Under the pieces are notes generated by a model. The model had not been told where the DNA came from and ran no database searches. It saw only the letters and a list, made by a program, of their open reading frames with translations. Below are positions 11,318 through 20,529 of a stretch of 64,000 nt of DNA, one piece after another. The number at the start of each line of letters is the position of its first letter. Within the stretch, counting starts at the first letter, position 1. The position numbers were made by a program, and so were the translations under genes. Source of the stretch: Kaistia defluvii (lineage in GTDB: Bacteria > Pseudomonadota > Alphaproteobacteria > Rhizobiales > Kaistiaceae); the NCBI RefSeq assembly GCF_026343955.1, contig NZ_JAPKNI010000003.1, positions 558,001 to 622,000 on the forward strand. The letters run 5' to 3'.

Positions 11318-11763
11318 GGGGCCATCTCCTGCGCGGGCAACTGATCCAGAAACGCATCCAGTTCGCCGAACAGCGCTTCGCTCAGCGGCAGGTCGAGCCA
11401 GTAGAGCGCAAAGCGGATCGGCGGGCCGCCGGCATCGGGGTGCATTTCCATCTGTTCCCAGCTCTCGGCGAACTCGCCTTCGAGCGGCAGATGGAAGTAC
11501 CAGCGCCGATGCTGCCGCGCGGGTCCGCCCGGCGGAGCATAGTGATAGTCGCGCTCGCCAAGCAGCGTCAGGACATCCGGCGCGACCAGCCCGGTCTCTT
11601 CCAGAAATTCCCGCCGCGCCGCCTGTTCGGGCGTCTCGCCGGCTTCCATCGTCCCGCCGGGAACCTGGATGCCATATTCGGGAAAGTCCGGCTCGCGGAA
11701 GACAAGCAGCCTGCCGCGCCAGGTCGCGTAGAGGACAACCTTGCTCTTGCGGATGATGCTCAC
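11314..11763 (-). CDS. NUDIX hydrolase
   Basis: This 149-aa protein has a complete Nudix box [18 protein letters not shown] followed by LEETGL (residues about 36-59), so it is probably an active Mg-dependent pyrophosphohydrolase acting on nucleoside-diphosphate-linked compounds; the substrate is not predictable. It overlaps tsaD upstream and gpsA downstream by 4 bp each, so all three are likely one transcript. Confidence 0.9.
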   Translation of the reverse strand: MSIIRKSKVVLYATWRGRLLVFREPDFPEYGIQVPGGTMEAGETPEQAARREFLEETGLVAPDVLTLLGERDYHYAPPGGPARQHRRWYFHLPLEGEFAESWEQMEMHPDAGGPPIRFALYWLDLPLSEALFGELDAFLDQLPAQEMAP

Positions 11764-12851
11764 GCCTTCGCCCCCTTGTGGCCGGAGCCGAGCATCGGTG
11801 CCGCCAGTTGGTCGAGCGGCCAGCGCGGGCGAGCCGGAGCCGCGAGATCGTCGAGCAGGCCAAGCGCCAGTCTCTCCGCGCCGGCCCAGGCGATCATGGC
11901 GCCATTGTCGGTGCAGAGCACCAGCGGCGGCGCCACCAGCCGGAACCCGCGGGCCGAAAGCTCGGCATCGAGCCCGGCCCGGAGCGCCTTGTTGGCGGCG
12001 ACCCCGCCGGCCACCACCAGGGTCGGGTCGGCACTATCCGGGAACTCCGACCGGAACCGGTCGAGCGCGTGGCCGATGCGGTCGCGCACCACCAGCGTCA
12101 CCGTGCGCTGGAAGGCGGCGCAGAGGTCGTCGACATCGCTCTCCGACAGCGGCGCGATCGCCTCCGCCTCGATACGCAGCGCCGTCTTCAGGCCCGAGAA
12201 GGAGAAATCGGCGCCGGGCCTGCCGAACATCGGCCGCGGCAACGCGAAGCGATCGAGATTGCCGCGCGCGGCGGCGCGCTCCACGGCCGGGCCGCCCGGA
12301 TAGGGCAGGCCGAGCAGCTTGGCAGTCTTGTCGAAGGCCTCGCCCAGCGCATCGTCGATCGTCGTGCCCCAGCGCTCATACTGGCCGACGCCGCGCACCA
12401 GCAGGATCTGCGTATGGCCACCGGAAACCAGCAGCAGCAGATAGGGAAAGGCGATGCCATCGGTCAGCCGCGCCGTCAGCGCATGGCCTTCGAGATGATT
12501 GACCGCCACCAGCGGCTTGCCGGACGCCAGCGCCAGTGCCTTCGCCGTCGTCAGGCCGACGATCACGCCGCCGATCAGGCCGGGACCGGCGGTGGCCGCG
12601 ATCGCATCGAGATCGGCGAAACCGACGCCCGCCTCGTCCATCGCGGCCTGCACCACGCTATCCAGCGCCTCGACATGGGCGCGCGCGGCGATCTCGGGCA
12701 CTACGCCGCCAAAGGCCGCATGGTCGTCGAACTGCGAGAGGATGACGTTGGAGAGGATTTCGCCATGCCCGTTCGCGTCGCGCGAAACGACGGAGGCCGC
12801 CGTTTCATCGCAACTCGTCTCAATACCCAGAACCAGGACGGACAAACTCAC
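11760..12851 (-). CDS. tsaD: tRNA N6-adenosine threonylcarbamoyltransferase TsaD
   Basis: TsaD transfers the threonylcarbamoyl group to A37 of ANN-reading tRNAs in the t6A pathway, in complex with TsaB/TsaE. The 363-aa sequence begins with [15 protein letters not shown] and contains the metal-binding [18 protein letters not shown], the [13 protein letters not shown] region, [11 protein letters not shown] and [12 protein letters not shown], all diagnostic. It diverges from hemC; the 123-bp space between them must hold both promoters. Confidence 0.96.
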   Translation of the reverse strand: MSLSVLVLGIETSCDETAASVVSRDANGHGEILSNVILSQFDDHAAFGGVVPEIAARAHVEALDSVVQAAMDEAGVGFADLDAIAATAGPGLIGGVIVGLTTAKALALASGKPLVAVNHLEGHALTARLTDGIAFPYLLLLVSGGHTQILLVRGVGQYERWGTTIDDALGEAFDKTAKLLGLPYPGGPAVERAAARGNLDRFALPRPMFGRPGADFSFSGLKTALRIEAEAIAPLSESDVDDLCAAFQRTVTLVVRDRIGHALDRFRSEFPDSADPTLVVAGGVAANKALRAGLDAELSARGFRLVAPPLVLCTDNGAMIAWAGAERLALGLLDDLAAPARPRWPLDQLAAPMLGSGHKGAKA

Positions 12852-12974
12852 ACCGGGGCCTTTCGCCGCGTATCGGGCGGCTTGCTTGCAGATGGGCGCG
12901 TCGTGACTAGACTGGCGCCGAATTTTGCCCTCATGGGCATGTTGAGACAGGCCCTAACATCCGGACCCGACCCC

Positions 12975-13913
12975 GTGCAATCCGAAGCCTCTACGCCCCT
13001 CCTCCGCATTGGTACGCGCGGCAGCCCGCTGGCGCTTGCCCAGGCGCAGGAGACGCGGGCCAGGCTCGCCATCGCCCACGGCCTCGACGAAGCGTCGATG
13101 GAGATCGTCGTCATCAAGACCTCGGGCGACCGGATCCAGGATCGCTCGCTGTCGGAAGCCGGCGGCAAGGGCCTTTTCACCAAGGAACTCGAGGAAGCGC
13201 TGTTCGCCGGCACGATCGACATCGCCGTGCATTCCTCCAAGGACGTGCCGACCTTCCTGCCGGAAGGACTGACGCTGATCGCCTATCTGCCGCGCGAGGA
13301 CGTGCGCGATGCCTTCCTGTCGCCGGTGGCAGCCTCGGTCCGCGACCTGCCGGAGGGTGCGGTGCTGGGCACCTCGTCGCTGCGCCGCCGCGCCATGGCG
13401 CTGCGGCTGCGGCCCGATCTCGTCGTCGTCGAATTCCGCGGCAATGTGCAGACCCGTCTTTCCAAGCTCGAAAACGGCGTCGCCCATGGCACGCTGCTGG
13501 CGCTTGCCGGCCTGCGCCGGCTCGGCCGCGCCGACCTCGCCACCTCGATCATCGAGCTCGATGATTTCCTCCCCGCCGTCGGGCAGGGCGCGGTGGCGGT
13601 GGAAGGCCGCGAGGGGGATGTCCGCGTCCGCGAATTGCTGGCCGCCATCAACGATCCCGCAACCGAGATCGCGCTGCACGCCGAACGCGCTTTCCTGACC
13701 CGGCTCGACGGCTCCTGCCGCACGCCGATCGGCGGCCTCGCGACGCTTTCCGGCGACGACCTGCTGTTTCGCGGCATCGTTCTCTCGCCCGATGGCCGAC
13801 AATCCGAGGAAACGCGCATGACGGCGCCGCTCGCCGACGCGGAACGGATCGGCACGGCGGCGGCGGACGAACTGATCGGCCGCGGCGGCAAGACCTTCTT
13901 CATGACGGGCTGA
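12975..13913 (+). CDS. hemC: Hydroxymethylbilane synthase (porphobilinogen deaminase)
   Basis: HemC polymerises four porphobilinogens into hydroxymethylbilane. It shows LRIGTRGSPLALAQAQ, KTSGDRIQDRSL, GGKGLFTKELEEAL, VHSSKDVP, GTSSLRRRA, and the dipyrromethane-cofactor cysteine in GSCRTPIGG (Cys248). A GTG start at 12975 gives 312 aa, the usual size; an ATG at 12933 would add 14 residues that do not look conserved. Neither start has a strong ribosome site, so the choice is tentative. hemD follows after only 3 bp. Confidence 0.93.
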   Translation: MQSEASTPLLRIGTRGSPLALAQAQETRARLAIAHGLDEASMEIVVIKTSGDRIQDRSLSEAGGKGLFTKELEEALFAGTIDIAVHSSKDVPTFLPEGLTLIAYLPREDVRDAFLSPVAASVRDLPEGAVLGTSSLRRRAMALRLRPDLVVVEFRGNVQTRLSKLENGVAHGTLLALAGLRRLGRADLATSIIELDDFLPAVGQGAVAVEGREGDVRVRELLAAINDPATEIALHAERAFLTRLDGSCRTPIGGLATLSGDDLLFRGIVLSPDGRQSEETRMTAPLADAERIGTAAADELIGRGGKTFFMTG

Positions 13914-13916
13914 GCG

Positions 13917-14648
13917 ATGCGGCTGCTCGTCACCCGGCCCGAGCCCGACGCGACGCGAACCGCCGAGCGGCTGCGTGCGCTGGGCCATGAGCCGGTGATG
14001 GCGCCGCTGCTGGAAACGGCCTTCCTCGACCCGAAGCCCCCGTCTTTCCGCCCTTCGGCCATCCTTCTGACCAGCGGCAATGGCCTGCGCGGCATGCTGC
14101 GCTGGCCCGGCGCGGCCGACTGGCTCGACATAACGGTGCTTGCCGTCGGCGACCGTACGGCCGAGGCGGCCCGCGCGGCCGGCTTCACGCACGTCCTGTC
14201 AGCCGAGGGGGACGGCGAAGCCCTGGCCACGCTCACCATCGCCAGCCTCGATCCCACAGCCGGGACGCTGCTCTATCCCGCGGCAGTCGATCGCGCCGGT
14301 CACTGGCCGGAGCGTCTCGCCGCCGCCGGTTTCACGATCTCGCTGGCCGAGATCTACCGGATGGATCCAGTAGCGAGCCTGCCCGATTCGGTGGTGGCGG
14401 ATCTCCACCAGGGCCGTCTCGACGGCGTGCTGCTCTACTCGCCGCGCACGGCCAAGACCTTCGTGCAGCGAGTGGTCGCGCTTGATCCACAGCCGCCGGC
14501 CGACCATCTGTCGATCTACACGCTGTCGCCGAACGTGGCGTCTTCCGTGACCTTTGGCAGGATTTTCACGGCCCCCGAACCGACCGACGACGCGCTGCTG
14601 GCGCTGATCCCCCAAAGCATGGGAACATCCCCTTCAGGCGTCCGTTAA
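13917..14648 (+). CDS. hemD: Uroporphyrinogen-III synthase
   Basis: HemD cyclises hydroxymethylbilane to uroporphyrinogen III. The family is very divergent; this 243-aa protein is recognised from the N-terminal MRLLVTRPEPDATRTAERL, the LLTSGNGLRG segment, AVGDRTAEAARAAGF, LYPAAVDRAG, the AEIYRMDP motif and LLYSPRTAKTF. Position immediately after hemC supports it. It precedes the mitofilin-like gene by 47 bp and is likely in the same operon. Confidence 0.92.
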   Translation: MRLLVTRPEPDATRTAERLRALGHEPVMAPLLETAFLDPKPPSFRPSAILLTSGNGLRGMLRWPGAADWLDITVLAVGDRTAEAARAAGFTHVLSAEGDGEALATLTIASLDPTAGTLLYPAAVDRAGHWPERLAAAGFTISLAEIYRMDPVASLPDSVVADLHQGRLDGVLLYSPRTAKTFVQRVVALDPQPPADHLSIYTLSPNVASSVTFGRIFTAPEPTDDALLALIPQSMGTSPSGVR

Positions 14649-14695
14649 CGCATGGGCCTATACTGGATGTAGGCGACCGACGAGATCGAGGCGAG

Positions 14696-15928
14696 ATGAG
14701 CGACGACGACACCTTCAAGCCGGCAGGCGAACCATCCGGATCCCGGCGCAAGCGCCCTCCCGTGACGATCGACCTGGCCGCCGAATCGAGCGGCGCGACC
14801 TCTCCGCCTTCGCCGGAGCAGACCGCGCCCGTGTCGACGCCGGACCCGGTCATCGAGCCGGCGCCGGACGCGCCCGTGCCGCCGCCTGCTTATGAACCCG
14901 AAGTCGGCACGCCCGAACCCGCCGCGCCCGTAGCGCGCGAGTCGGCGCCCGGACGCTTCGTGATCCCGGCCATCGCCGCCCTCGGCGGCGGTGTCATCGG
15001 TGGCCTGCTCGTCGCCCTGCTCTCCTCCTCGACCGGCACGAATCCGGTCAACAGCGCCAGCCTCGATTCGCGTTTCGCGGCTGTCTCCGCCCGTCTTGAC
15101 CGCGTCGAAGCGGCAACGACCGAAGCCGCGTCAAGGCCGGCAGCGGCCGGCGGCGTCGACCCGGCCCGGATCGCCGGCCTGGAAAAGGAAATCGCCGCGC
15201 TGAAATCCGCCGCCAGCCAGCCGGTGGCGACCGCCACGGCGCCGAGCGTCGATCTCGGCCCGATCGAGAGCCGGCTTTCTGCGCTCGAAACCCGCCCGGC
15301 GCCGGTTGCGCCGGAGGCCGCCCCCGCGGCGCCGCCGGTCGACCTGACGCCGCTGCAATCGCGCCTCGATGCGCTGACGACGCGGCTCGACGCCGTGGAA
15401 GCCCATCCGCCGGCCGACCCGAAGACCGAAGCCGCCGCCCGCGTCATCGCGGTGACGGCGCTGCGCCAGGCCGCGTCCGGTTCCGGCCCGTTCGCCAATG
15501 AACTCGCCGCGGTCTCGGCCCTCGGCACGGAAGACACGGAGATCGCCGCGCTGCAGCCGCTGGCCGCAACCGGGGCACCGTCCAAGGCTGACCTCATCGC
15601 CGCTTTCCCGGCGGTCGCCGATCAGATCCGCATCGCCGCCGCCAAGGTGGATCCCGGGGCCAGCCTGATCGATCGCCTGACGGCCTCGGCCGGTTCGCTG
15701 GTCAGCGTCAAGCCGTCGGGGCCGATGGCAGGCCCCTCGGCCACCGCCGTGGTCTCGCGCATGGAAGCTGCGGTGAAGGACGGCAATCTGGCCGAAGCGC
15801 TGCGGGAAGGCGACGGGCTCGACGCCATCGCCCGCGCGCCGCTTGCTGATTGGGCGGCCAAGGCCGGCCAGCGCATTGCCATCGATACCGCTCTTGCCGG
15901 CCTCAGCGCCGCCAAGTCTTCGAACTGA
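14696..15928 (+). CDS. Mitofilin/Mic60-like inner-membrane protein (COG4223-type)
   Basis: This 410-aa protein has an acidic, Pro/Ala-rich cytoplasmic head (residues 1-80), one transmembrane helix (about 84-108: FVIPAIAALGGGVIGGLLVALL) and a long periplasmic part with predicted coiled coil (heptad-rich stretches about 120-260, with repeated LESRLSALE/LDALTTRLDAVE-type units) and a C-terminal helical domain like the mitofilin signature. In alphaproteobacteria this gene between hemD and hemY encodes the Mic60 homologue implicated in membrane shaping; that role is family knowledge. Confidence 0.8.
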   Translation: MSDDDTFKPAGEPSGSRRKRPPVTIDLAAESSGATSPPSPEQTAPVSTPDPVIEPAPDAPVPPPAYEPEVGTPEPAAPVARESAPGRFVIPAIAALGGGVIGGLLVALLSSSTGTNPVNSASLDSRFAAVSARLDRVEAATTEAASRPAAAGGVDPARIAGLEKEIAALKSAASQPVATATAPSVDLGPIESRLSALETRPAPVAPEAAPAAPPVDLTPLQSRLDALTTRLDAVEAHPPADPKTEAAARVIAVTALRQAASGSGPFANELAAVSALGTEDTEIAALQPLAATGAPSKADLIAAFPAVADQIRIAAAKVDPGASLIDRLTASAGSLVSVKPSGPMAGPSATAVVSRMEAAVKDGNLAEALREGDGLDAIARAPLADWAAKAGQRIAIDTALAGLSAAKSSN

Positions 15929-15938
15929 CGGAGCGACG

Positions 15939-17528
15939 ATGATCCGCATCCTGGTCTATGTCGCCATCGTCTTCGCGGTTGCCGCGGGATTCGCGTGGCT
16001 TGCCGACCGACCCGGCGATATCGTGCTCACCTGGCAGGGCTTTGACTACAAGACCAGCCTGATGGTCGCTTCGGTAAGCCTGGCCGTCCTGTTCGTGGCG
16101 CTGGCGATCCTGATCTGGATCGTCGTCACGGTGTTCCGTGCGCCAAAACTGTTCGGCGGCTGGCTCTCGGGCCGCAAGCGCGATCGCGGCTACCGGGCGC
16201 TGTCGCGCGGCATGATCGCGATCGGCGCCGGCGACGTGAAGCGCGCCAAGCGATTCGCCCTGGAATCGCGGAAGATCCTGAAGGATGAGCCGCTGACGCT
16301 TTTGCTGGCGGCCCAATCCGCGCAGATGACCGGGGATGGCGCCGGCGCCCGCGCCGCGTTCGAGACCATGCTGGACGACCCGGAAACGCGGCTGCTTGGC
16401 CTGCGCGGGCTTTATGTCGAGGCGCAGCGCAGCGGCGAGCCGGAGGCCGCGCGCCACTATGCCGAGGAAGCCGCCAGGGCGTCGCCGAGCCTCGCCTGGG
16501 CGGGCACTGCCCTGTTCGAGGATCAGGCCGCCAAGGGTGAGTGGTCGGCGGCGCTATCGACGCTGGGCTCCAATCTTCACGCCAAGCTGATCGAACGCAG
16601 CGCGGCGCATCGCCTGCGCGCCGTGCTCCTGACCGCGCGCGGCCTGGAGCTCGAAGCCTCCGATCCGGAGGAGGCGCGCGCCGCGGCGCAGGAAGCCGTC
16701 AAGCTGGCACCCGGCCTCGTTCCCGCCGCGACGCTCGCCTCCCGGCTGTTCGCACGCCAGGGCGACGTCAAGCGCGCCGTTCGCGTCATCGAGACGAGCT
16801 GGAAATTCGAGCCGCATCCCGAGCTTGCCGAAGCCTATGCCAATGTCCGGCCCGGCGACGCGGCCCAGGACCGGCTGAAGCGGGCCGAAAAGCTAGCCTC
16901 GTTGCGTCCCGGCCATATCGAAGGCCATCTGGCCGTCGCCCGCGCCGCGATCGACGCCCGCGACTGGTCGCTCGCCCGGCGCGAACTCGCCGCGGTCCCC
17001 GACCAGGAACGCACGGAGCGCTTCTGCCTGCTGATGGCGGAGATCGAGGAAGGCCCGGACGGCCATCGCGGCCATGTCCGCGAATGGCTGTCGCGCGCTG
17101 TCCGCGCGCCGCGCGATGCGCAATGGACGGCCGATGGTTACGTCTTCCCGGCCTGGGCACCGGTCTCGCCGATCTCCGGCAAGCTCGACGCGTTCGAATG
17201 GCGGATGCCGACCGTGGCCCTGGCCGCGGACCAGCGCCCGGCCATCGATCTCGCCATCGAGGACGAAACGCCGGAGCCGGTCGTGATCGAGGCGCCGGCG
17301 ACGATCGCCGCGCCGAAGCCCGAGCCGGTCAAGGCCGAGCCGGCCCCGACGCCGCCGCGCCCTGCTCCGGCGTCCGAGCCCGCTCGCCAGACATCGCCCG
17401 CTCCGGTCTCGGCCGTGAAGAATAGCGGCTCCGCCGCCCCGGCGGCCGCCGTGGTGGCGCCGATTCCCGACGATCCGGGCATCGACGACGGCGACACCGA
17501 ACCTGCGGATCGGCTTCGTTTGCAGTGA
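15939..17528 (+). CDS. hemY: HemY-type TPR membrane protein of the heme operon
   Basis: This 529-aa protein has two N-terminal membrane segments (about residues 1-20 and 38-63), as in the HemY_N domain, followed by TPR-like helical repeats (about 85-390), the conserved DAQWTADGYVFPAWAPVSP segment and a Pro/Ala-rich acidic tail (about 430-529). This HemY is not the protoporphyrinogen oxidase of the same name; its exact role in heme formation is not established. The ATG at 15939 follows the mitofilin stop by 10 bp with GGAGCG ahead of it, so it is the last gene of hemC-hemD-mitofilin-hemY. Confidence 0.88.
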   Translation: MIRILVYVAIVFAVAAGFAWLADRPGDIVLTWQGFDYKTSLMVASVSLAVLFVALAILIWIVVTVFRAPKLFGGWLSGRKRDRGYRALSRGMIAIGAGDVKRAKRFALESRKILKDEPLTLLLAAQSAQMTGDGAGARAAFETMLDDPETRLLGLRGLYVEAQRSGEPEAARHYAEEAARASPSLAWAGTALFEDQAAKGEWSAALSTLGSNLHAKLIERSAAHRLRAVLLTARGLELEASDPEEARAAAQEAVKLAPGLVPAATLASRLFARQGDVKRAVRVIETSWKFEPHPELAEAYANVRPGDAAQDRLKRAEKLASLRPGHIEGHLAVARAAIDARDWSLARRELAAVPDQERTERFCLLMAEIEEGPDGHRGHVREWLSRAVRAPRDAQWTADGYVFPAWAPVSPISGKLDAFEWRMPTVALAADQRPAIDLAIEDETPEPVVIEAPATIAAPKPEPVKAEPAPTPPRPAPASEPARQTSPAPVSAVKNSGSAAPAAAVVAPIPDDPGIDDGDTEPADRLRLQ

Positions 17529-17635
17529 GGCAGTGGAGAACGGCCGGGGAGGCTTGAAACCCGGATCGAATGTAGCTATGAACCCCGTGGATTTTACAGC
17601 AGCCCTTCGCGGCGCCGGTCAAATCCCTCGGGTAA

Positions 17636-17711
17636 GCCGCTTTAGCTCAGCTGGTAGAGCACATCATTCGTAATGATGGGGTCACAGGTTCGAATCCTGT
17701 AAGCGGCACCA
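17636..17711 (+). tRNA. tRNA-Thr (anticodon CGU)
   Basis: A full cloverleaf of 76 nt is visible: acceptor stem GCCGCTT/AAGCGGC, D-stem GCTC/GAGC with loop AGCTGGTA, anticodon stem CATCA/TGATG with loop TTCGTAA (anticodon CGT at 17669-17671), TTCGAAT in the T-loop, discriminator A, and an encoded CCA (17709-17711). It decodes ACG. Confidence 0.98.
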
Positions 17712-17915
17712 CCACCCCTCCCCCTCCGTGAACGATCTGGCGCCGATGGCGTCAAAGCCGATTCGGCGTGGACCGGATTGGCGGCCCATGGCGACCACGC
17801 GATGCCGGGCAGGCCCGCCGATCGCCGAGGCCGCGAAACCGCTGGACAATCCCTTGGTGCGAAGCGAACAGCGCGGCGCTTCCGCCGGAACCGTGATCTC
17901 GTTCTCGAAGAACGC

Positions 17916-18686
17916 TCAGAGCAAAGGGCGCCCGCCATCGATCGGGATGATCGAGCCGGTGGTGAAGGTCAGAAGGCTGGCGACGGCCAGCACGGCGTTG
18001 GCTACCTCATCCGGGGCCGAGAGACGGGCGAGCGGCGTGTTGGCGGCCTGCCGGTCGCGCCATTGCGGGTCGAGCCCCTTGACGAACTCCGTGTCGACGA
18101 GCCCGGGCGAGACCGAAACGACGCGGATTTGCGGCGCCAGCGCGCGTGCCAGCGACTTGGTCAGGTTGTCGACGGCCGCCTTCGAGGCGCAATAGGCAAT
18201 GTTGCTGCCCATCGCGGTCACGGCGGCGATGGACGAGATGTTCACGACCAGCCCGTCGCCGGATTGCGCCAGCAATTTCCGGAAGGCGCGCACCATCGCG
18301 ATCGGACCGCGAACATTGACCGCCAGCACCCGGTCGATCAGTTCGTCGTCCAGCCCGTCGAGATCGCCATGCGCGACGAAGCGGGTCGTGCCGGCGCAGT
18401 TCACCAGGATGTCGAGCCGCCCGAAGCCGCTCTCGACCTCGGCGGCGAGCCGACCGATCGCGGCCGTGTCGGTGACCGGTGCGGCGAGTGCCCGATGCCC
18501 CGCGCCCGGCAACGAGGCAGCCAGCGCCTCGGCCGCCGCGGCGGAGGCGTTGTAGCCGACGACGACGGTGGCGCCCGCCGCGGCCAGCGCCCGGGCGATG
18601 GCGGCGCCGATGCCGCCCGCGCCGCCGGTGACGAGCGCGACCTTGCCCTGAAGCGCCTTCGCCCCGATCGGTGACGGATGGGTCAT
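17916..18686 (-). CDS. SDR family oxidoreductase
   Basis: This 256-aa classical short-chain dehydrogenase/reductase has the cofactor motif TGGAGGIGAAI near residue 20, NCAG (about 93-96), the catalytic Ser in NISSIAAV and the active-site YCASK. Residue composition after the second beta strand (VVGYNAS) leaves NAD versus NADP preference open. It is the last gene of the LacI-controlled minus-strand operon, starting 1 bp after the upstream dehydrogenase stop, so it probably acts on an intermediate of the same pathway. The specific substrate is unknown. Confidence 0.88.
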   Translation of the reverse strand: MTHPSPIGAKALQGKVALVTGGAGGIGAAIARALAAAGATVVVGYNASAAAAEALAASLPGAGHRALAAPVTDTAAIGRLAAEVESGFGRLDILVNCAGTTRFVAHGDLDGLDDELIDRVLAVNVRGPIAMVRAFRKLLAQSGDGLVVNISSIAAVTAMGSNIAYCASKAAVDNLTKSLARALAPQIRVVSVSPGLVDTEFVKGLDPQWRDRQAANTPLARLSAPDEVANAVLAVASLLTFTTGSIIPIDGGRPLL

Positions 18687-18687
18687 G

Positions 18688-19626
18688 TCAGTCCTTCTGC
18701 GCCTGCTTGTGCGCCACCAGCCGCATCAGCCTGCCATCGCGCCACGCGCGGCGATCGGCGAGCTTGTCGCCGGGCAAAGCCTCGCGCCGCTCGGCGGCAA
18801 CCTTGGCCACCAGGTCCTCCGACCACGGCCTGGGCTCGGTGCGGTCCCGCGCCACCGAGTGGTAGAGCGGCCCAAGCCGCTGGGCATAATCGGCGACGCC
18901 GCCTGGAGCGTTCAGATCGATCGTCTCGAACGGCCCCATGAACGACCAGCGCAGGCCGAGGCCATGCGCGACCGTGGCGTCGATGTCGGCAGCGCTGGCA
19001 TAGCCTTCCTCGAACAGCGCCCAGGCCTCATTCAGGAGGGCGCCCTGCAGCCGGTTCAGGATGAAGCCGGCGATCTCGCGATTGACGACCACCGGCACCT
19101 GGCCGAAGCGCGCCATTTCGGTGCGCAGGAAGGGCACGATATCCGGGTCGGTCCAGGGCGCCGGCACCAGTTCCACCACCGGCACCAGATGCGGTGGATT
19201 GACCGGATGGCTGACCAGGAAGCGGCTGCGATGCACGCAGCCTTCGGTGAAGGCCGAAGCCGGGATACCGGAGGACGAACTGCCGACGATCGCGTCCGGG
19301 CGCATCGCCGCGTCGATCGCAAGAGAAATCGCCGTCTTGACGTCGACACGCTCGAACACGGATTCCTGGATGTAGTCGGCGTCCGATACCGCGTCGGCCA
19401 GCGTGTCGGCCACCGCGATGCGGCCGGCGATGCCGTCGACATCGTCGACGAGCCCGACCTCGCGCATGTCGGCGAGGCTGTCGCGGATGCGGTCCAGCAC
19501 CGAGGCGCGGATCGACGCCTCGGCATCATAGACACGCACCGTCGCCCCGGACCGGGCGAAGACGATCGCCCAGCCCGAGCCAACCAGTCCGGCGCCGACG
19601 ATGGCAACCCTGCGGATCGGCTGCAT
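18688..19626 (-). CDS. 3-hydroxyacyl-CoA dehydrogenase-fold enzyme, lambda-crystallin/L-gulonate 3-dehydrogenase-like
   Basis: The 312-aa protein has the NAD motif GAGLVGSGWA (about 11-20), SSSSGIPAS, the catalytic-histidine segment SHPVNPPHL (about 143-151) and NRLQGALLNEA. The stretch WSFMGPFETIDLNAPGG is typical of the lambda-crystallin (CRYL1) branch, whose members oxidise L-gulonate or other 3-hydroxy acids rather than acyl-CoAs. Its start shares one base with the stop of the MBL gene, so translation is coupled. In context it may oxidise a 3-hydroxy sugar acid released by the lactonase-like protein; this is inference. Confidence 0.83.
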   Translation of the reverse strand: MQPIRRVAIVGAGLVGSGWAIVFARSGATVRVYDAEASIRASVLDRIRDSLADMREVGLVDDVDGIAGRIAVADTLADAVSDADYIQESVFERVDVKTAISLAIDAAMRPDAIVGSSSSGIPASAFTEGCVHRSRFLVSHPVNPPHLVPVVELVPAPWTDPDIVPFLRTEMARFGQVPVVVNREIAGFILNRLQGALLNEAWALFEEGYASAADIDATVAHGLGLRWSFMGPFETIDLNAPGGVADYAQRLGPLYHSVARDRTEPRPWSEDLVAKVAAERREALPGDKLADRRAWRDGRLMRLVAHKQAQKD

Positions 19627-20516
19627 CAGCTTACCTTCGACGTTTCGCCATCGGCGAGGCAGATTTCGGTGATGCGCAGGCCGTCCTCGGTGATGCGCGA
19701 CGGGAAGCGATCGCGCAGGCGCTCCTCATGGATCGGGATGACGCGGCGGGATTCGTAACCGACCTGCTTCATCATCTCTTCGGTCGCCAGAACCAGATTG
19801 GTCTGGCTGCCGGTGGCGAGGCCGACGGGCACGTAGATCGGATCGTCGACGTCGACGGCGCCGCCCGGGCCTTCGATGTTGTCGAAGACATAGACGAGGT
19901 CGCCGGCGAGCACCCAGGTGTCGGACGAGTCGTCCTGCCCGTCATTGCGGACGGTGATCCACTGAGAGCCGAAGGTGTGGCTGTCGAAGGCGGCGTGCAG
20001 GTCGACGCCCGGCAGCACGTTGGCCCGGGCGCCGTCGACGGTGACCAGGCGGCGCTGGCGGGCCAGATCGAGGCCGCGCACGATGTCACCGGGATCGACG
20101 GCGGTCATCATCCAGCGCATCCGGTCCGGCAGCGCCATCGCCCAGGCCCATTTCGCGATTTCGCGCTCCTGGATGTAGAAGGTGGCGTTCGGGAAGTCCT
20201 CGACATTGCCGAAATGGTCGAAATGGGCGTGCGTCACGAAGACGGTATCCACGTCCTCCGGCGTGACGCCGACGCCACCGAGCACGGTGCGCGGCGAACG
20301 CCAGTTCTCGACGCCGAAGCGATCTCCCAGTACCTTGCCATAGTCCTTGTCGTTATAGCCGACGTCGATCATGGCGGTATGGCCGTTGCCCTTGATCAGG
20401 GCATAGCAATAGGGAAGCTTCACATAGCCCTGATTGTGGGCGCCATAGAGAACGCCGCTTTTGTGATAGTTGGTGACATAGCTGTATTCGAGCACCCAGA
20501 TCGAATAGTCGCCCAT
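19626..20516 (-). CDS. Metallo-beta-lactamase-fold hydrolase, N-acyl-homoserine-lactonase-like
   Basis: This 296-aa protein has the metal-binding motif THAHFDHFGN (HxHxDH, about residue 95), a downstream His in FDSHTFGSQW, the metal-bridging Asp in VLAGDLVYVFDN and a C-terminal His in VIPIHEERL. The layout matches the N-acyl-homoserine-lactonase-like MBL branch, which includes many lactonases not involved in quorum sensing. Location in a catabolic operon beside two dehydrogenases suggests hydrolysis of a sugar-acid lactone rather than signal quenching; this is inferred. ATG at 20516 follows GGGAGGAAGTTT. Confidence 0.83.
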   Translation of the reverse strand: MGDYSIWVLEYSYVTNYHKSGVLYGAHNQGYVKLPYCYALIKGNGHTAMIDVGYNDKDYGKVLGDRFGVENWRSPRTVLGGVGVTPEDVDTVFVTHAHFDHFGNVEDFPNATFYIQEREIAKWAWAMALPDRMRWMMTAVDPGDIVRGLDLARQRRLVTVDGARANVLPGVDLHAAFDSHTFGSQWITVRNDGQDDSSDTWVLAGDLVYVFDNIEGPGGAVDVDDPIYVPVGLATGSQTNLVLATEEMMKQVGYESRRVIPIHEERLRDRFPSRITEDGLRITEICLADGETSKVS

Positions 20517-20529
20517 GTAAACTTCCTCC

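Noticed and set aside
11778-12974. N-terminal extension of the hemC frame opposite tsaD
   Set aside because: The frame stays open through antisense tsaD only because of GC bias; conserved HemC begins at LRIGTRGSPL.
17900-17914. CGTTCT-CGA-AGAACG as a third LacI operator at the end of the operon
   Set aside because: It lacks the GAGAACGTTCTC core and lies directly after the SDR stop; at best a weak hairpin.
17642-17938. Open frame on the minus strand ending in the peptide YRIRTCDPIITNDVLYQLS
   Set aside because: The C-terminal part is the antisense translation of the tRNA-Thr gene, a well-known false protein; the rest is the non-coding strand before the SDR gene.
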